A DNA stretch of 50,571 nucleotides from Sphingobacteriia bacterium (GCA_009924095.1 RFSG01000006.1:1-50571), one strand, 5' to 3'. Counted from the stretch's first letter, positions 10,401-18,957 are shown. Made by a program: numbers and translations. The notes: a model not told the origin generated them from the letters alone.

Positions 10401-10850
10401 TCTGATATTACTACCAACATACAATGGAACTTTAATAATACTCCGATACCAGGGGCAACTTTAGCCAGTCATACCCCTAATCAAGATGGATTTTATACGG
10501 TATCTTATTTTGATCCTAACACTGGATGTATTTCTACTTCTGAGGCTTATTATTTCTATAGGCTCTTTACTACTGGAAATGCCCAAGACCTTCAGCAATC
10601 TCAGGTATTTTCTGTGTTTCCAAATCCATCTAACGGAGATGTAAATCTTAAAATAGCCTTACCCTTCCGCGCAGAACAGGTTACCATGGAAATTTCAGAT
10701 ATGAGTGGAAGGATTATTGAAAAAACCGAGTACCCTATACTTGAGCAATTAGAAACTACGCTTCCCTTAAGCCAACATCCTATCGGAGTTTATTATATAA
10801 GAGTATATAATAACCGAATGATGTTAAGTGGAAAAATTATTAGAAATTAA
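7449..10850 (+). CDS. Secreted Ig-like repeat protein with T9SS type A sorting domain
   Basis: The 1133-residue protein carries a signal peptide (hydrophobic core LLLFLLITIPGQIFAQ, about residues 22-37). Next is a Cys-rich N-terminal region with PPC-like features (GTYYIHLGNFSGSCG near residue 130). Two Ig-like modules share a WQTTATGSSTAN-type motif. Eight tandem modules of about 80 residues follow, each with PVC..G..L.L, Y.W.GPNGF, GVY.VY and NGC. The two Cys in each module probably form a disulfide. The last ~80 residues (VFSVFPNPSNGDVNLKI ... GKIIRN) are a typical T9SS type A sorting domain, so the protein should cross the outer membrane and stay on the cell surface or be released. An adhesive or structural role is inferred from repeats alone; no enzyme domain is visible. 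Confidence 0.88.
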   Translation: MVRYFTFHKYTVRSSLVYQTSLLLFLLITIPGQIFAQRICNNSLGALTPAPSPTWQTVTVTAGGYFSFAATVGCTYRFTHCSNGGSYSNDTYLTITNAPTTGTQTWNDDACGVGSDLTWVCGTSGTYYIHLGNFSGSCGGPSRVMAYQATCPVPSTPPNPTANASPSCGPTFLNTMVPPTGIGYFWQGTNSTGTSTANPTSSTFPVTVSGTYYVRAQNLTTLTWSNTSSSVAVVVNALPSPPPTPIAAPNPACNQSTILALSAPPANNVYYWQTTATGSSTANNATIAWPVSTSGTYYVRTREAGGCWSLADSVVVTINPSPAAPTASANLPACTGNTLSLTATGAGTSYIWAGPNGFNQTGTVVSVNNISLLNQGVYSVYAIALGCTSTTAGTININVAALPASPTASATYPVCENGILNLSASTITGATYSWNGPGGFVSTNQTPTISPVLLTNSGIYSVVSIVSSCTSAVASVNVTVFPTPASPVATSNLPVCSGYSLVLSSGGVSGATYYWTGPNTFTANTAVSIIPNVTALATGVYNVYAIVNGCSSTVATLPVNVVTTPGVSIASSNAPICEGTILNLSATTVGTAGYYWTGPNGFTDNTQYPTLNQVLINGAGVYSVYAVENACTSVVALTSVAVQPAPILPSMGAQSPICSGNTLNLTAATVSGAAYSWFGPNNFTSNLQNPSIPLVTVLESGVYTVYISANGCQSLGDSIQVTVNQAPPASIASVPSPVCTGDLVNFSATTSSPGAVYQWTGPNGFNSNLQNPFIGVATLNDNGVYQLSVFENGCSATPSSVNLVVNPTPPAPSASSNSPVCVSGNLQLNASLLAGVSYVWSGPNGYLNNVQNPNISSASLSNAGVYTVFVNMNGCVSSEDTVSVQVIAIPTGVIAYNNGPTCAGGAISLSVTGLPQGSYFWSGPNGFYSTQTFLNFNPAWMTRSGNYQVVYVTSTCTVAIANTQVIIHSVPQTPVITFSGGILTSDITTNIQWNFNNTPIPGATLASHTPNQDGFYTVSYFDPNTGCISTSEAYYFYRLFTTGNAQDLQQSQVFSVFPNPSNGDVNLKIALPFRAEQVTMEISDMSGRIIEKTEYPILEQLETTLPLSQHPIGVYYIRVYNNRMMLSGKIIRN
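8424..10370 (+). repeat. Eight tandem ~243-bp Ig-like coding repeats
   Basis: Within the T9SS cargo gene, eight consecutive units average 243 bases (about 81 codons). The best conserved protein motifs are a W.GPNGF core, a GVY.VY strand and a closing NGC. Sequence identity between units is only moderate, so this is an old, diverged array rather than a recent expansion. Two related but distinct modules precede it, from about 7915 to 8420. Confidence 0.8.
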
Positions 10851-10869
10851 TTTTTATTATTAATTCATA

Positions 10870-10896
10870 AAAAGGTCACCTTATGGGTGACCTTTT
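10870..10896. terminator. Bidirectional terminator between convergent genes
   Basis: An 11-bp perfect stem, AAAAGGTCACC (10870-10880) with GGTGACCTTTT (10886-10896), closes a 5-base loop. A-runs and T-runs flank both sides. It lies between the repeat-protein stop (10850) and the futalosine hydrolase stop (10896-10898), serving both strands. Confidence 0.9.
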
Positions 10897-11531
10897 TATT
10901 TCCATTGCGCAACCAAATCCCGATGGTTTTCCATCCAGAATTGATGTAAAGTAGAAAGAGCTAAGGGTATATTCCAACGACTTCGATCTCTCGGCTCTAC
11001 CCAATTCGAAACTGATCTAATTTGCGCAAAGGGGATGTTATATTCTGTAGCTATTTGAAAAAAAGCTGCCCCTTCCATAGATTCAATATCTGGATTCCAT
11101 ATCTTTTTCATTTCAGAGATGCCATTCATTTCTCCTGAAATTCTAAATATGGTAGCACCTGTTACATGAGGAAGATCGGATATAACTGGAAATGGGTTTT
11201 CCCAAATATTATAAATCTGTTCTTCCCCCAATAGGCCTAAAGGAAGGTTCAATGATTGCATATCTAAAAAACCTTCGGGGGTATTTGCTCCTGCTTCAGC
11301 ATAAATTTCTTTACGTACTTCCACTAGTGAACCCAAAGGAAGGTCAGAAAGGTAAGAACCACAAATCCCAGTCATAATCATTCCTTTTGGCTTTTCTTGT
11401 TCTAACCATCGAGTTAACTTACTAGCGGTATTTACCATCCCTATCCCTAATATCCTACTTTCAAAGTCCGAGGATTCTGGTAAAGGCGGAAGTTCTTGAG
11501 CGGTGGCAGCTACCATCCAAAAGGGTTTCAT
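10896..11531 (-). CDS. mqnB: Futalosine hydrolase (menaquinone synthesis)
   Basis: The protein belongs to the nucleoside phosphorylase/hydrolase fold and best fits futalosine hydrolase. That enzyme releases hypoxanthine from futalosine to give dehypoxanthinyl futalosine in the alternative menaquinone pathway. Visible features are MTGICGSYL, the acidic ribose-site motif ESMEGAAFF, and a closing RSVSNWVEPRDRSRW that is typical of MqnB. I chose the ATG at 11531 (MKPFWMVAA) over the upstream ATG at 11555. It gives 211 residues and an ATGA overlap with the folP stop, as expected in this tightly packed operon. It is the last gene of the E1-purB-folP-mqnB operon and is followed by a strong terminator. 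A related MTA/SAH nucleosidase is the main alternative. No other mqn gene is in the window. Confidence 0.85.
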   Translation of the reverse strand: MKPFWMVAATAQELPPLPESSDFESRILGIGMVNTASKLTRWLEQEKPKGMIMTGICGSYLSDLPLGSLVEVRKEIYAEAGANTPEGFLDMQSLNLPLGLLGEEQIYNIWENPFPVISDLPHVTGATIFRISGEMNGISEMKKIWNPDIESMEGAAFFQIATEYNIPFAQIRSVSNWVEPRDRSRWNIPLALSTLHQFWMENHRDLVAQWK

Positions 11532-12406
11532 TTCGTATTTGATTTGAGATACCAAGCTAAAGCTTGGTAGGCTGAAGCCACATCATGTACCCTTAAAAAT
11601 AAAACACCCGCTTGAAGGGCTTGATAATTCAAAATAGCATGTAAAGGTTCAGTATTTAATGTGGTTGCTCCGGTAATTTTAGATAAAAAAGATTTTCTTG
11701 AAAAGCCGGTTAAAACCGGCACCCCTAAAGAGCATATCAATTTAAGATTATGAATAAGTGAAAGCGTATGTTCCATTGTTTTCCCAAACCCAAATCCTGG
11801 GTCAATTATTATATCTAAGATGCCTTGCTTGCGCACTTCGTTAATTCTTTGGGTAAGGTATTCTACTATTTCTACTATCACCTCACCATACACCGGATTT
11901 ACTTGCATGGTAAGCGGTGTTCCTTGCATGTGCATGATTATTAAAGGTGCTTTTGCTTTTGCAGTATGAAATATAATCTTTGGTTCTAAAGTTCCAGCCG
12001 AAATATCGTTAATCATATGTACCCCTAAGTCTAATGCCCTTCGAGCTACTTCTGCCCTCCAAGTATCAATAGAAATGGGTATAGATGGAAACTCCTTTAT
12101 GGCATGAGAAATTGCGGGTTCCAATCGTTTCCATTCTTCTTCAACAGGCACTATATCCGCACCTGGTCTTGAAGAGGCTCCCCCAATATCGATAATATCA
12201 GCCCCTTCTTGTAACAACCTTTCAATTTGACGTAATGCAGCAGAAAGGGAAGTGAAATTTCCTCCATCCGAAAATGAATCCGGAGTAACATTCAAAATCC
12301 CCATGATTACAGGCCTATAGCTTGCCCATACAGTACCTCGTAGGTTTAAAGTAAAAAGAGGTTGGGCTTGAATGCCAATAGCTGAGGGCACTCCGGAGGT
12401 TAGCAT
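11528..12406 (-). CDS. folP: Dihydropteroate synthase
   Basis: This 292-residue protein condenses p-aminobenzoate with 6-hydroxymethyl-dihydropterin diphosphate to make dihydropteroate in folate synthesis; it is the sulfonamide target. All core motifs are present in order: MGILNVTPDSFSDGGNF (about 34-50), DIGGASSRPGADIVP (about 75), SIDTWRAEVA, INDISAG, IMHMQGTP, DPGFGFGKT and GFSRKSFL. The diphosphate-site loop reads SSRPG. It sits 6 bases downstream of purB and overlaps mqnB by 4, so it is in the middle of the same transcript. Together with purB it places purine and one-carbon metabolism on one mRNA. Confidence 0.96.
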   Translation of the reverse strand: MLTSGVPSAIGIQAQPLFTLNLRGTVWASYRPVIMGILNVTPDSFSDGGNFTSLSAALRQIERLLQEGADIIDIGGASSRPGADIVPVEEEWKRLEPAISHAIKEFPSIPISIDTWRAEVARRALDLGVHMINDISAGTLEPKIIFHTAKAKAPLIIMHMQGTPLTMQVNPVYGEVIVEIVEYLTQRINEVRKQGILDIIIDPGFGFGKTMEHTLSLIHNLKLICSLGVPVLTGFSRKSFLSKITGATTLNTEPLHAILNYQALQAGVLFLRVHDVASAYQALAWYLKSNTK

Positions 12407-12412
12407 AAACGA

Positions 12413-13780
12413 TTAACTTGTTGGTGCGTACCCTAAATAATCCCAAGGACTTAGTTGCCGGAGTTCCGCCTTAACCTCTTCTCGGATTTCTAATTGATTA
12501 ATAAAATCTAGGTAAGCAGACGGAGTTAAAGATTCTTTTCCTCGAGTGAGGTTTAATAAAGTTTCATATGGTTTCGGGTATCCTTCTCGCCTCAAAATGG
12601 TTTGAACGGCTTCTGCCAATACTTCCCAATTTTGGTTTAAGTCAACTCTAATATTATTTTCATTTAATTCTAAGGATGCCAAGCCCTTGAGCATAGATTT
12701 AAATGCTAATAAACTATGCGCAAAGGGAAGGCCTATATTTCTTAATAAAGTAGAATCCGTAAGGTCTCTTTGTAATCTGGAAATGGGTAAAGTTCGACTA
12801 AGATGACCTGCGATTGCAGCTGAGAATCCAGCATTTCCTTCTGCATTTTCAAAATCAATCGGATTAACTTTATGTGGCATTGCTGAGGAACCAATTTCAC
12901 CAGGTTTGGTTTTCTGGGTAAAATATTCCATAGAAATATAAGTCCAGAAATCGCGACAGGCATCAATTATAATAATGTTGATTCTTGCCATTGCATCCAA
13001 GAGGGCTGCTAATCCATCATAATTTTCAATTTGGGTAGTGATTTGAGTCCTTTGTAAGCCAAATTTTTCTGCCAGAAATTGATCTGCCAATTTTGGCCAA
13101 TGATATTGAGGGTAAGCTACTTTATGGGCGTTAAAATTACCGGTAGCCCCTCCAAATTTTGCAGGAATGGGTAAGGATTGTAAGCTTGCCTTAGCGTTTT
13201 CAAGTCTAGCTTGGAATACTCTAATTTCTTTTCCAACTGTTGTTGGGGTTGCAGGTTGACCATGGGTTCTTGCCAACATAGGAATTGAAATCCATTGATC
13301 TGCCATTTGCGTCAAGGATTCAATCAAATTATTTAACAAAGGATAATAAACTGAATCAAATGCCTCTTTACATAAAGTGGGAATTGCAGTATTATTGATA
13401 TCCTGAGATGTGAGTCCGAAATGGATAAATTCTGATTCGTGATCCGTTAATAAAATATTGGGATTGTGCGTCCATTGTTGTTTTAGAAAATACTCAACCG
13501 CTTTAACATCATGTCGGGTAGTTTTCTCAATGGATTTAATTGCAATTGCATCTTGAATGGAAAATTGTTTCCAAGAAAGATGAAATTGTTCAGGGTCAAT
13601 AGAAGCCAATCGTGCTAAGGGAGGTAGTCCCATTGCGATTAAGAAAAGAAAGTATTCGGATTCAATTCTTACCCGATATCGCATTAATCCATATTCAGAA
13701 AAATACTGGGCGATTTCTTCGGTTTGCGACCTATATCTTCCGTCTATGGGAGATATGGCTGTGAGTGCATTAAGTTCCAA
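12413..13780 (-). CDS. purB: Adenylosuccinate lyase
   Basis: This 455-residue fumarase/aspartase superfamily enzyme cleaves SAICAR to AICAR and adenylosuccinate to AMP, releasing fumarate in both reactions. The superfamily signature GSSAMPHKVNPIDFENAEGN (about 285-305) holds the catalytic Ser loop. Further PurB features are the N-terminal ALTAISPIDGRYRSQ, TTRHDVKAVEYF, HFGLTSQDINNTA with the substrate Thr-Ser, and ARTHGQPATPTTVGKE with the catalytic His. Length matches the short PurB type of Bacteroidota and proteobacteria. It lies 6 bases from each neighbour (E1 upstream, folP downstream). Confidence 0.97.
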   Translation of the reverse strand: MELNALTAISPIDGRYRSQTEEIAQYFSEYGLMRYRVRIESEYFLFLIAMGLPPLARLASIDPEQFHLSWKQFSIQDAIAIKSIEKTTRHDVKAVEYFLKQQWTHNPNILLTDHESEFIHFGLTSQDINNTAIPTLCKEAFDSVYYPLLNNLIESLTQMADQWISIPMLARTHGQPATPTTVGKEIRVFQARLENAKASLQSLPIPAKFGGATGNFNAHKVAYPQYHWPKLADQFLAEKFGLQRTQITTQIENYDGLAALLDAMARINIIIIDACRDFWTYISMEYFTQKTKPGEIGSSAMPHKVNPIDFENAEGNAGFSAAIAGHLSRTLPISRLQRDLTDSTLLRNIGLPFAHSLLAFKSMLKGLASLELNENNIRVDLNQNWEVLAEAVQTILRREGYPKPYETLLNLTRGKESLTPSAYLDFINQLEIREEVKAELRQLSPWDYLGYAPTS

Positions 13781-13786
13781 TCTACC

Positions 13787-16225
13787 TTAACGATAAAATA
13801 TTGGGAAGGCCTTTGGATCAACTTCATGCATAAGATCATACACTGTTTCGAAGATATGCTCAACACCGGGTTTACACCAATAGTCTCCATCGGTTCCATA
13901 AGCGGGTCTGTTTTCCTTGGCTGAGAGGGTTCGAGGTTCAGAATCTAACCAACGATATCCGCCTTGAACTTCTAAAACTTGTTGCATCATAAACGCAGAT
14001 GCCCCACCTGGAACATCCTCATCTAAAAACACTATCTTATTGGTTTTTTTGAGGGATTGAACAAGTGTATGGGAAACATCAAATGGAATCAAGGTTTGCA
14101 CATCAATTACTTCGATAGAAATCCCTACTGTAGCCAAACGATCCGCTGCTTCTAGCGCATATCGGCAATTAGGTCCATAGGTAATCACCGTAACATCGTT
14201 TCCTTCCAAAAGGACTTCAGGAACCCCTAATGGGATGGTATAGGTATCAATATTATCAGCAATTCTTTCTTTTAATCTATACCCATTTAATACTTCTACC
14301 ATTAATGCGGGTTCATCGGCTTGAAGAAGCGTGTTATACATCCCAGCGGCTTGGGTCATATTTCTAGGAACGCAAACATTAATTCCTCTAACGCCATGAA
14401 TAATCATTCCCATGGGTGATCCGGAATGCCAAATCCCTTCGAGACGATGTCCTCGGGTACGAATAATTAAAGGTGCTTTCTGTCCTCCTTTGGTACGATA
14501 TTGCAGTGTTGCCAAATCGTCAGACATTAGTTGAAGGGCATACAACAAATAATCTAGGTATTGAATTTCTGCAATAGGCCTGAGACCACGCATTGCAAGG
14601 CCAATTCCTTGACCCAAAATAGTTACTTCCCGAATTCCAGTATCATTTACACGTAGGTCCCCATGTTTGGCTTGTAATCCAGCAAATGCTTGATTAACAT
14701 CTCCAATATGTCCTACATCTTCTCCGAAAGCTAATACTCTAGGGTCCCGCGTGAGTGCTGCATCAAAGCAAGCTTGCAAAACTTCACGTCCATCCACCCA
14801 AGGAGAGGATTCAGAAAAAACCGGAGGAATTATGGGAACAGATTTTAAGGAAGTTGAGGATTGGCTATATAAGTGAGAGGTATAACGCTCTATCCCATCT
14901 TCATCCAACTTCTTTTTAAGATCGATTAAAGGACGTAATACTTGAGGAGATTCCTTACGACAGAGTATTAATACTTTTTGAATTGCCACTAAAATATCCT
15001 TCCGAAAAGGTTCAGAAATTTTAGATAACTCCTGACGAACCGCAGCTATTTCGGCAGCAAAGGAGGTTTGGGTACATAATTGGTCGAATAAAGTACAAAC
15101 CGCTTGAATATCCGATTTAATAGGGTCGAGATAAACTTTAAAGGCTGTGTTTTTAATTTCTCTTACCAATTTAACATCTTCAGCTTCCCAGGTTTCAAGT
15201 TCTTCGTTGGTTGCGATGCCTTCTTGAATCATCCATAAACGCATTTGGCGGATACAATCAAATTCTTGTTCCCAAGCTAATCTTTCTTTGGATTTATAAC
15301 GTTCATGCGACCCTGAGGTAGAATGACCTTGTGGTTGGGTTACCTCCTGAACATGGATAATCACTGGAATATGTTCAGTACGACAAATATTGGCAGCCTT
15401 TTCATAGGTAGCCAAAAGATCAAGATATTTCCAACCTTTTACGGTAAATATTTCGTACCCGGGTTTATCTGAATTGCGCTGAAATCCAGAAAGAATTTCA
15501 GAGATAGATTCTTTGGTAGTTTGATATTTAGCTGGAACTGAAATTCCGTAATCATCATCCCAAACCGACAAAAGCATTGGGATTTGGAGCACCCCAGCAG
15601 CATTGATTGATTCGAAGAACATACCTTCGGAAGTGGAGGCATTTCCGATGGTACCAAATGCTATTTCGTTTCCTTTATTTGAGAAATCTGAAAAGGAATG
15701 GAGATCAGGTAAATTTCTATAGATTTTGGAAGCTTGTGCAAGCCCTACCAACCGTGGCATTTGTGAACCGGTAGGAGAAACATCTGCAGATGAATTTTTC
15801 ATAGACATATGAGAAATCCATTCTCCTTTTTCGTTGAGCCATCGGGTTCCAAAATGTCCATTCATAGAACGACCTGCGGAACAAGGTTCTTCGGTTACAT
15901 CGGTGTTGGCAAACAACTGACCGAAAAATTCCCGTATTCCCGACATCCCGGTTGCGAACATGAAGGTTTGATCCCGATAATAGCCAGATCTAAAATCCCC
16001 ATTTTTAAAAACCCTTGCCATGGCCAATTGAGGAACTTCTTTCCCATCGCCAAAAATTCCAAACTTCGCTTTTCCAGTCAAAACCTCCTTACGACCTAAT
16101 AGGCTAGCTTGCCGACTTTGATATGCAAGTCGGTAATCTTTAATTATTTCTTCAGGGGTTAAAGGCAAAGATTTCATTTGCACTTCTTTTGCTTTTTTTT
16201 CCAATACAGTCACAGGTCTTGGCAA
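13787..16225 (-). CDS. Fused 2-oxoacid dehydrogenase E1 alpha/beta subunit
   Basis: The 812-residue protein joins an E1 alpha domain (about 1-450) to an E1 beta domain (about 480-800) of a thiamine-diphosphate-dependent 2-oxoacid dehydrogenase, the decarboxylating subunit of a branched-chain or pyruvate complex. The alpha part has RKEVLTGKAKFGIFGDGKE and FRSGYYRDQTFMFATG. The diphosphate-binding site reads GNASTSEGMFFES, with WDDDYGIS in place of the usual GDG...NN spacing. The beta part shows AFGEDVGHIGDVNQ, GQGIGLAMRG and HSGSPMG. Such fusions are common in Bacteroidota. Substrate choice is not readable. The start is uncertain: TTG at 16225 gives the longest form, and ATG at 16177 (MKSLPLTPEEI) would also preserve the domain. 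No E2 or E3 gene is in the window. It leads the purB-folP-mqnB operon. Confidence 0.9.
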   Translation of the reverse strand: MPRPVTVLEKKAKEVQMKSLPLTPEEIIKDYRLAYQSRQASLLGRKEVLTGKAKFGIFGDGKEVPQLAMARVFKNGDFRSGYYRDQTFMFATGMSGIREFFGQLFANTDVTEEPCSAGRSMNGHFGTRWLNEKGEWISHMSMKNSSADVSPTGSQMPRLVGLAQASKIYRNLPDLHSFSDFSNKGNEIAFGTIGNASTSEGMFFESINAAGVLQIPMLLSVWDDDYGISVPAKYQTTKESISEILSGFQRNSDKPGYEIFTVKGWKYLDLLATYEKAANICRTEHIPVIIHVQEVTQPQGHSTSGSHERYKSKERLAWEQEFDCIRQMRLWMIQEGIATNEELETWEAEDVKLVREIKNTAFKVYLDPIKSDIQAVCTLFDQLCTQTSFAAEIAAVRQELSKISEPFRKDILVAIQKVLILCRKESPQVLRPLIDLKKKLDEDGIERYTSHLYSQSSTSLKSVPIIPPVFSESSPWVDGREVLQACFDAALTRDPRVLAFGEDVGHIGDVNQAFAGLQAKHGDLRVNDTGIREVTILGQGIGLAMRGLRPIAEIQYLDYLLYALQLMSDDLATLQYRTKGGQKAPLIIRTRGHRLEGIWHSGSPMGMIIHGVRGINVCVPRNMTQAAGMYNTLLQADEPALMVEVLNGYRLKERIADNIDTYTIPLGVPEVLLEGNDVTVITYGPNCRYALEAADRLATVGISIEVIDVQTLIPFDVSHTLVQSLKKTNKIVFLDEDVPGGASAFMMQQVLEVQGGYRWLDSEPRTLSAKENRPAYGTDGDYWCKPGVEHIFETVYDLMHEVDPKAFPIFYR

Positions 16226-16307
16226 GTTATATTTAAAGCCTTAAATTACAGAATATCCCTTTCTTAGTGTAACTCAGTAAAACTTTTTATCTTGATTATC
16301 TTAGCTG

Positions 16308-16315
16308 AACTTTTG
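16308..16315 (+). promoter_or_regulatory. -7 box adjoining the bioF-like start codon
   Basis: AACTTTTG (one mismatch from TAnnTTTG) ends 4 bases before the ATG at 16320. TTTT lies 19 bases upstream as a possible -33 element. The spacing implies an almost leaderless transcript. Confidence 0.35.
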
Positions 16316-16319
16316 TCTA

Positions 16320-17444
16320 ATGCCTGAACCCCATCTACCCCTACCCTTATCTTTGCAAAAAAGATTAGATAAAGTACAACTTGAAGGCACCTTTCGAAGT
16401 TTGCCCAAACCCTTTACTGGCGTTGATTTTACTTCGAATGATTACTTAGGTTTAGCCCATGATGGAAAGAATATAAAGTTTACTTCTTCTCTTGAGGGAA
16501 GTATGGGGTCACGATTACTACAGGGGAATTTACCGCAAATTCTTGATCTGGAAAAAGAAGCGGCTCTACTCTTCCAATCGGAAGCTACGCTTTGGTTCTC
16601 TTCAGGATATCAGGCTAATCTTGCTGTTATGTCTTCTATTCCTCAAAAAGGAGACATCATTTTGTTTGATCAAGAATGTCATGCTTCTTTGAAAGATGGA
16701 ATGCGATTATCGCTGGCGCATAAATTTGGATATAAACATTTAGACTATTTTCAACTTGAAAAGAAGCTGAAACTAAACCGAATAAAATTCCCTAATGCTC
16801 AGCTATATGTGGTGAGTGAATCTTTGTTTTCCATGTCAGGAAAATGGTCTGACCCTAATATTTTGTATGCCTTATGTGAACAAAATGGGGCCTATCTAAT
16901 CTATGATGAAGCCCACAGTACAGGTGTTGTAGGGAATAATGGCGGGGGATGGTTTCATTATCATTTACCCAATAAAACTGCATTATCGATAACTTATACT
17001 TTAGGCAAAGCACCCGGTTTCGCAGGTGCTTTTGTTGCTGGAAGTCAACGCTTGATTAATTATCTTATCAATTTTGCCCGACCCTTTATATATACCACAG
17101 CCCCACCCAATTTAATGGTAGAGGCCACCCGATGGGTTATACATAAAATGGCAATGGCAGAGGATAGACGATTGGAGCTTCAAGAAAAGCTTGCCTTTTT
17201 TTATGCACAGTTTGGCAAAACTGTTTCTGCTCCGATTTCACCCATTATTCCTATTCCTATTACAGGAATTTCTGAATGTAAGGAAGTGGCACAACAACTG
17301 CAAAACCAAGGATTTAATGTTAAAGCTATCCTACCCCCCACCGTGCTTCCAGGAACTGAAAGGCTAAGAATCAACATTACCGCATTACATACTTATGAAG
17401 AATTAAGGAATCTGGCAAAAGCGCTAAAGCCTTGGTGGTCTTGA
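16320..17444 (+). CDS. bioF: 8-amino-7-oxononanoate synthase-like enzyme
   Basis: This 374-residue enzyme is of the alpha-oxoamine synthase family (fold type I PLP). BioF joins an acyl thioester with alanine in biotin synthesis. Motifs seen are DFTSNDYLGLA near residue 40, GSMGSRLLQGN, the PLP Asp/His pair YDEAHSTGVVG, and the Schiff-base Lys in TLGKAPGFAGAF. The short length (BioF is about 385 residues) and the lack of an N-terminal extension favour BioF over 2-amino-3-ketobutyrate CoA ligase. No other bio gene is adjacent, so the assignment rests on the family and could be a related acyl transferase. It is divergent from the E1 operon, separated by 94 bases. Confidence 0.8.
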   Translation: MPEPHLPLPLSLQKRLDKVQLEGTFRSLPKPFTGVDFTSNDYLGLAHDGKNIKFTSSLEGSMGSRLLQGNLPQILDLEKEAALLFQSEATLWFSSGYQANLAVMSSIPQKGDIILFDQECHASLKDGMRLSLAHKFGYKHLDYFQLEKKLKLNRIKFPNAQLYVVSESLFSMSGKWSDPNILYALCEQNGAYLIYDEAHSTGVVGNNGGGWFHYHLPNKTALSITYTLGKAPGFAGAFVAGSQRLINYLINFARPFIYTTAPPNLMVEATRWVIHKMAMAEDRRLELQEKLAFFYAQFGKTVSAPISPIIPIPITGISECKEVAQQLQNQGFNVKAILPPTVLPGTERLRINITALHTYEELRNLAKALKPWWS

Positions 17445-17493
17445 TAAATAGTAAGTATTGTATAGTATCTTTATGATACGAAGGAATTAAGAA

Positions 17494-18909
17494 ATGCAAT
17501 TTTTGCTCAAGTGGGTTTGGATTTGGTTGCTTCCAATTAAGGTTTGGGCACAATATCAACCCTATCCTTCCCCTTTAATGCCCCCTAAAACTAATTCTGA
17601 AATAGAAGCAGCTCAAATTATTCATGATTTAGCCCATGTTTGGGCTTGTCAACATAGGCTTCTAGATCCCCCTAAAGTTCGGGATTCTGTTTTTCAAATC
17701 GTAACCGCCTGGCATAGCAAAATTAAAGATGACCCTAAGGTTTCTCAATATTTAGCCACAGAACCTTATACCAGCTTAGGAATTGATTTGACCTTAGATT
17801 TAAACCAAGATGCAAAACCTGATGCAGTTAATCAAAGTGATGCCCACTGGAATTTAAATTCTAAAGATGGTCAGCCCAATCATGCAGTTTTCTCCTTACC
17901 TCAGACAGGGATAATCTTTAAAATAAATCATCTGAAAGTTCCCTCCAGTGATTCACTTTGGGTAAGTTTTATTTTTGAAGCTGACTCAGGAGTTTCGGTT
18001 ACCTTGATGGCACAGGGAGGAAATTCCTTTTTTGTTAAGGATTTTATCTCTCATCATCCAGATCCTTTTTGGATTCACACTTTTATTCCTGGTGATAAAA
18101 CCGGTAAAGGAATTTCTTTATCTCTATCTTCTGTAAGTGGTAAAAAAGCAGATGTTACTATAAGTGAATTTAATCTTAGAGTTCCAGAAAAATTTTCCCT
18201 GTTGTTTGAAGAGCTAGATACTTGTAAGGTTGAAACTTTTGGTTCCTTAAATGTTAATCCTATTCAACATCGTTACCCCCTTGGAAGCGAAGTAAAAGTT
18301 GAAATTCTAGAAGGGCCTTCCTGGGTGAATACAGATTCTAAAGGATATTTATATGGAAGAGCAACCTGCCCACCCGGTTTTTATCCCTTACGTGCAAAAT
18401 ATCTTCACCCCAATGGATACAGCAAAGAATGGCAGACTTTATTATGGGTACAAGCCAATACAAAAAATCCTGAACCCTTGGTTTCTAATATTCCGACTAT
18501 AGCCGATACTATTCTAAAAAGTGCTCCCTTGTCTATCAAAGAAAAAAACAATCCTACTTCTAGAAGAAACAGAAAACAAAAAAACCGAATTGAAACTTCT
18601 CCAGAGCCAGAAATAACTAATGTAAGTGCGTTGTTTGTAAAAGAAAGTAATCCTTCCCAATTGATTCGCTATGCCTTAAAAGCAGAAGGATATGTGAGCC
18701 TTTTTATTTTAAACAAACAAGGAGAGAATGTGAAAACCATCTTTCAATATCAAAAGTATGTGAAAGGAAAATATACTATTCATTGGGATGGTAGTAATGA
18801 TGCAGGAGAAAGCTTATCTAAAGGTGATTATCAATGCAAAATTGATTTTTTACCGAGTGATGGGTCAGCTCCTTATTCTGAAGTTTGTCCGGTGTTGAAA
18901 GTTTTTTAA
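17494..18909 (+). CDS. Secreted protein with C-terminal FlgD-type Ig domain
   Basis: I do not recognise the full-length 471-residue protein. It starts with a signal peptide rich in Trp and Leu (LKWVWIWLLPIKVWAQ) cleaved after the AQ. Residues about 25-95 form a His-containing helical region (IHDLAHVWACQHRL). A beta-rich middle part of about 200 residues follows. Next is a basic, low-complexity linker (RRNRKQKNRIE, about 350-370). The last 80 residues resemble a FlgD Ig-like / T9SS-associated beta domain (IHWDGSNDAGESLSKGDYQ). No standard T9SS sorting signal ends the protein, because after that domain only a short tail remains. It starts 49 bases after bioF and precedes the small-protein/PhnP pair. 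A periplasmic or surface role is inferred. Confidence 0.65.
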   Translation: MQFLLKWVWIWLLPIKVWAQYQPYPSPLMPPKTNSEIEAAQIIHDLAHVWACQHRLLDPPKVRDSVFQIVTAWHSKIKDDPKVSQYLATEPYTSLGIDLTLDLNQDAKPDAVNQSDAHWNLNSKDGQPNHAVFSLPQTGIIFKINHLKVPSSDSLWVSFIFEADSGVSVTLMAQGGNSFFVKDFISHHPDPFWIHTFIPGDKTGKGISLSLSSVSGKKADVTISEFNLRVPEKFSLLFEELDTCKVETFGSLNVNPIQHRYPLGSEVKVEILEGPSWVNTDSKGYLYGRATCPPGFYPLRAKYLHPNGYSKEWQTLLWVQANTKNPEPLVSNIPTIADTILKSAPLSIKEKNNPTSRRNRKQKNRIETSPEPEITNVSALFVKESNPSQLIRYALKAEGYVSLFILNKQGENVKTIFQYQKYVKGKYTIHWDGSNDAGESLSKGDYQCKIDFLPSDGSAPYSEVCPVLKVF

Positions 18910-18957
18910 TAACCTCCCTAGATTCCCCCGTATTTTTGCCCATAATCAATCCTGACT

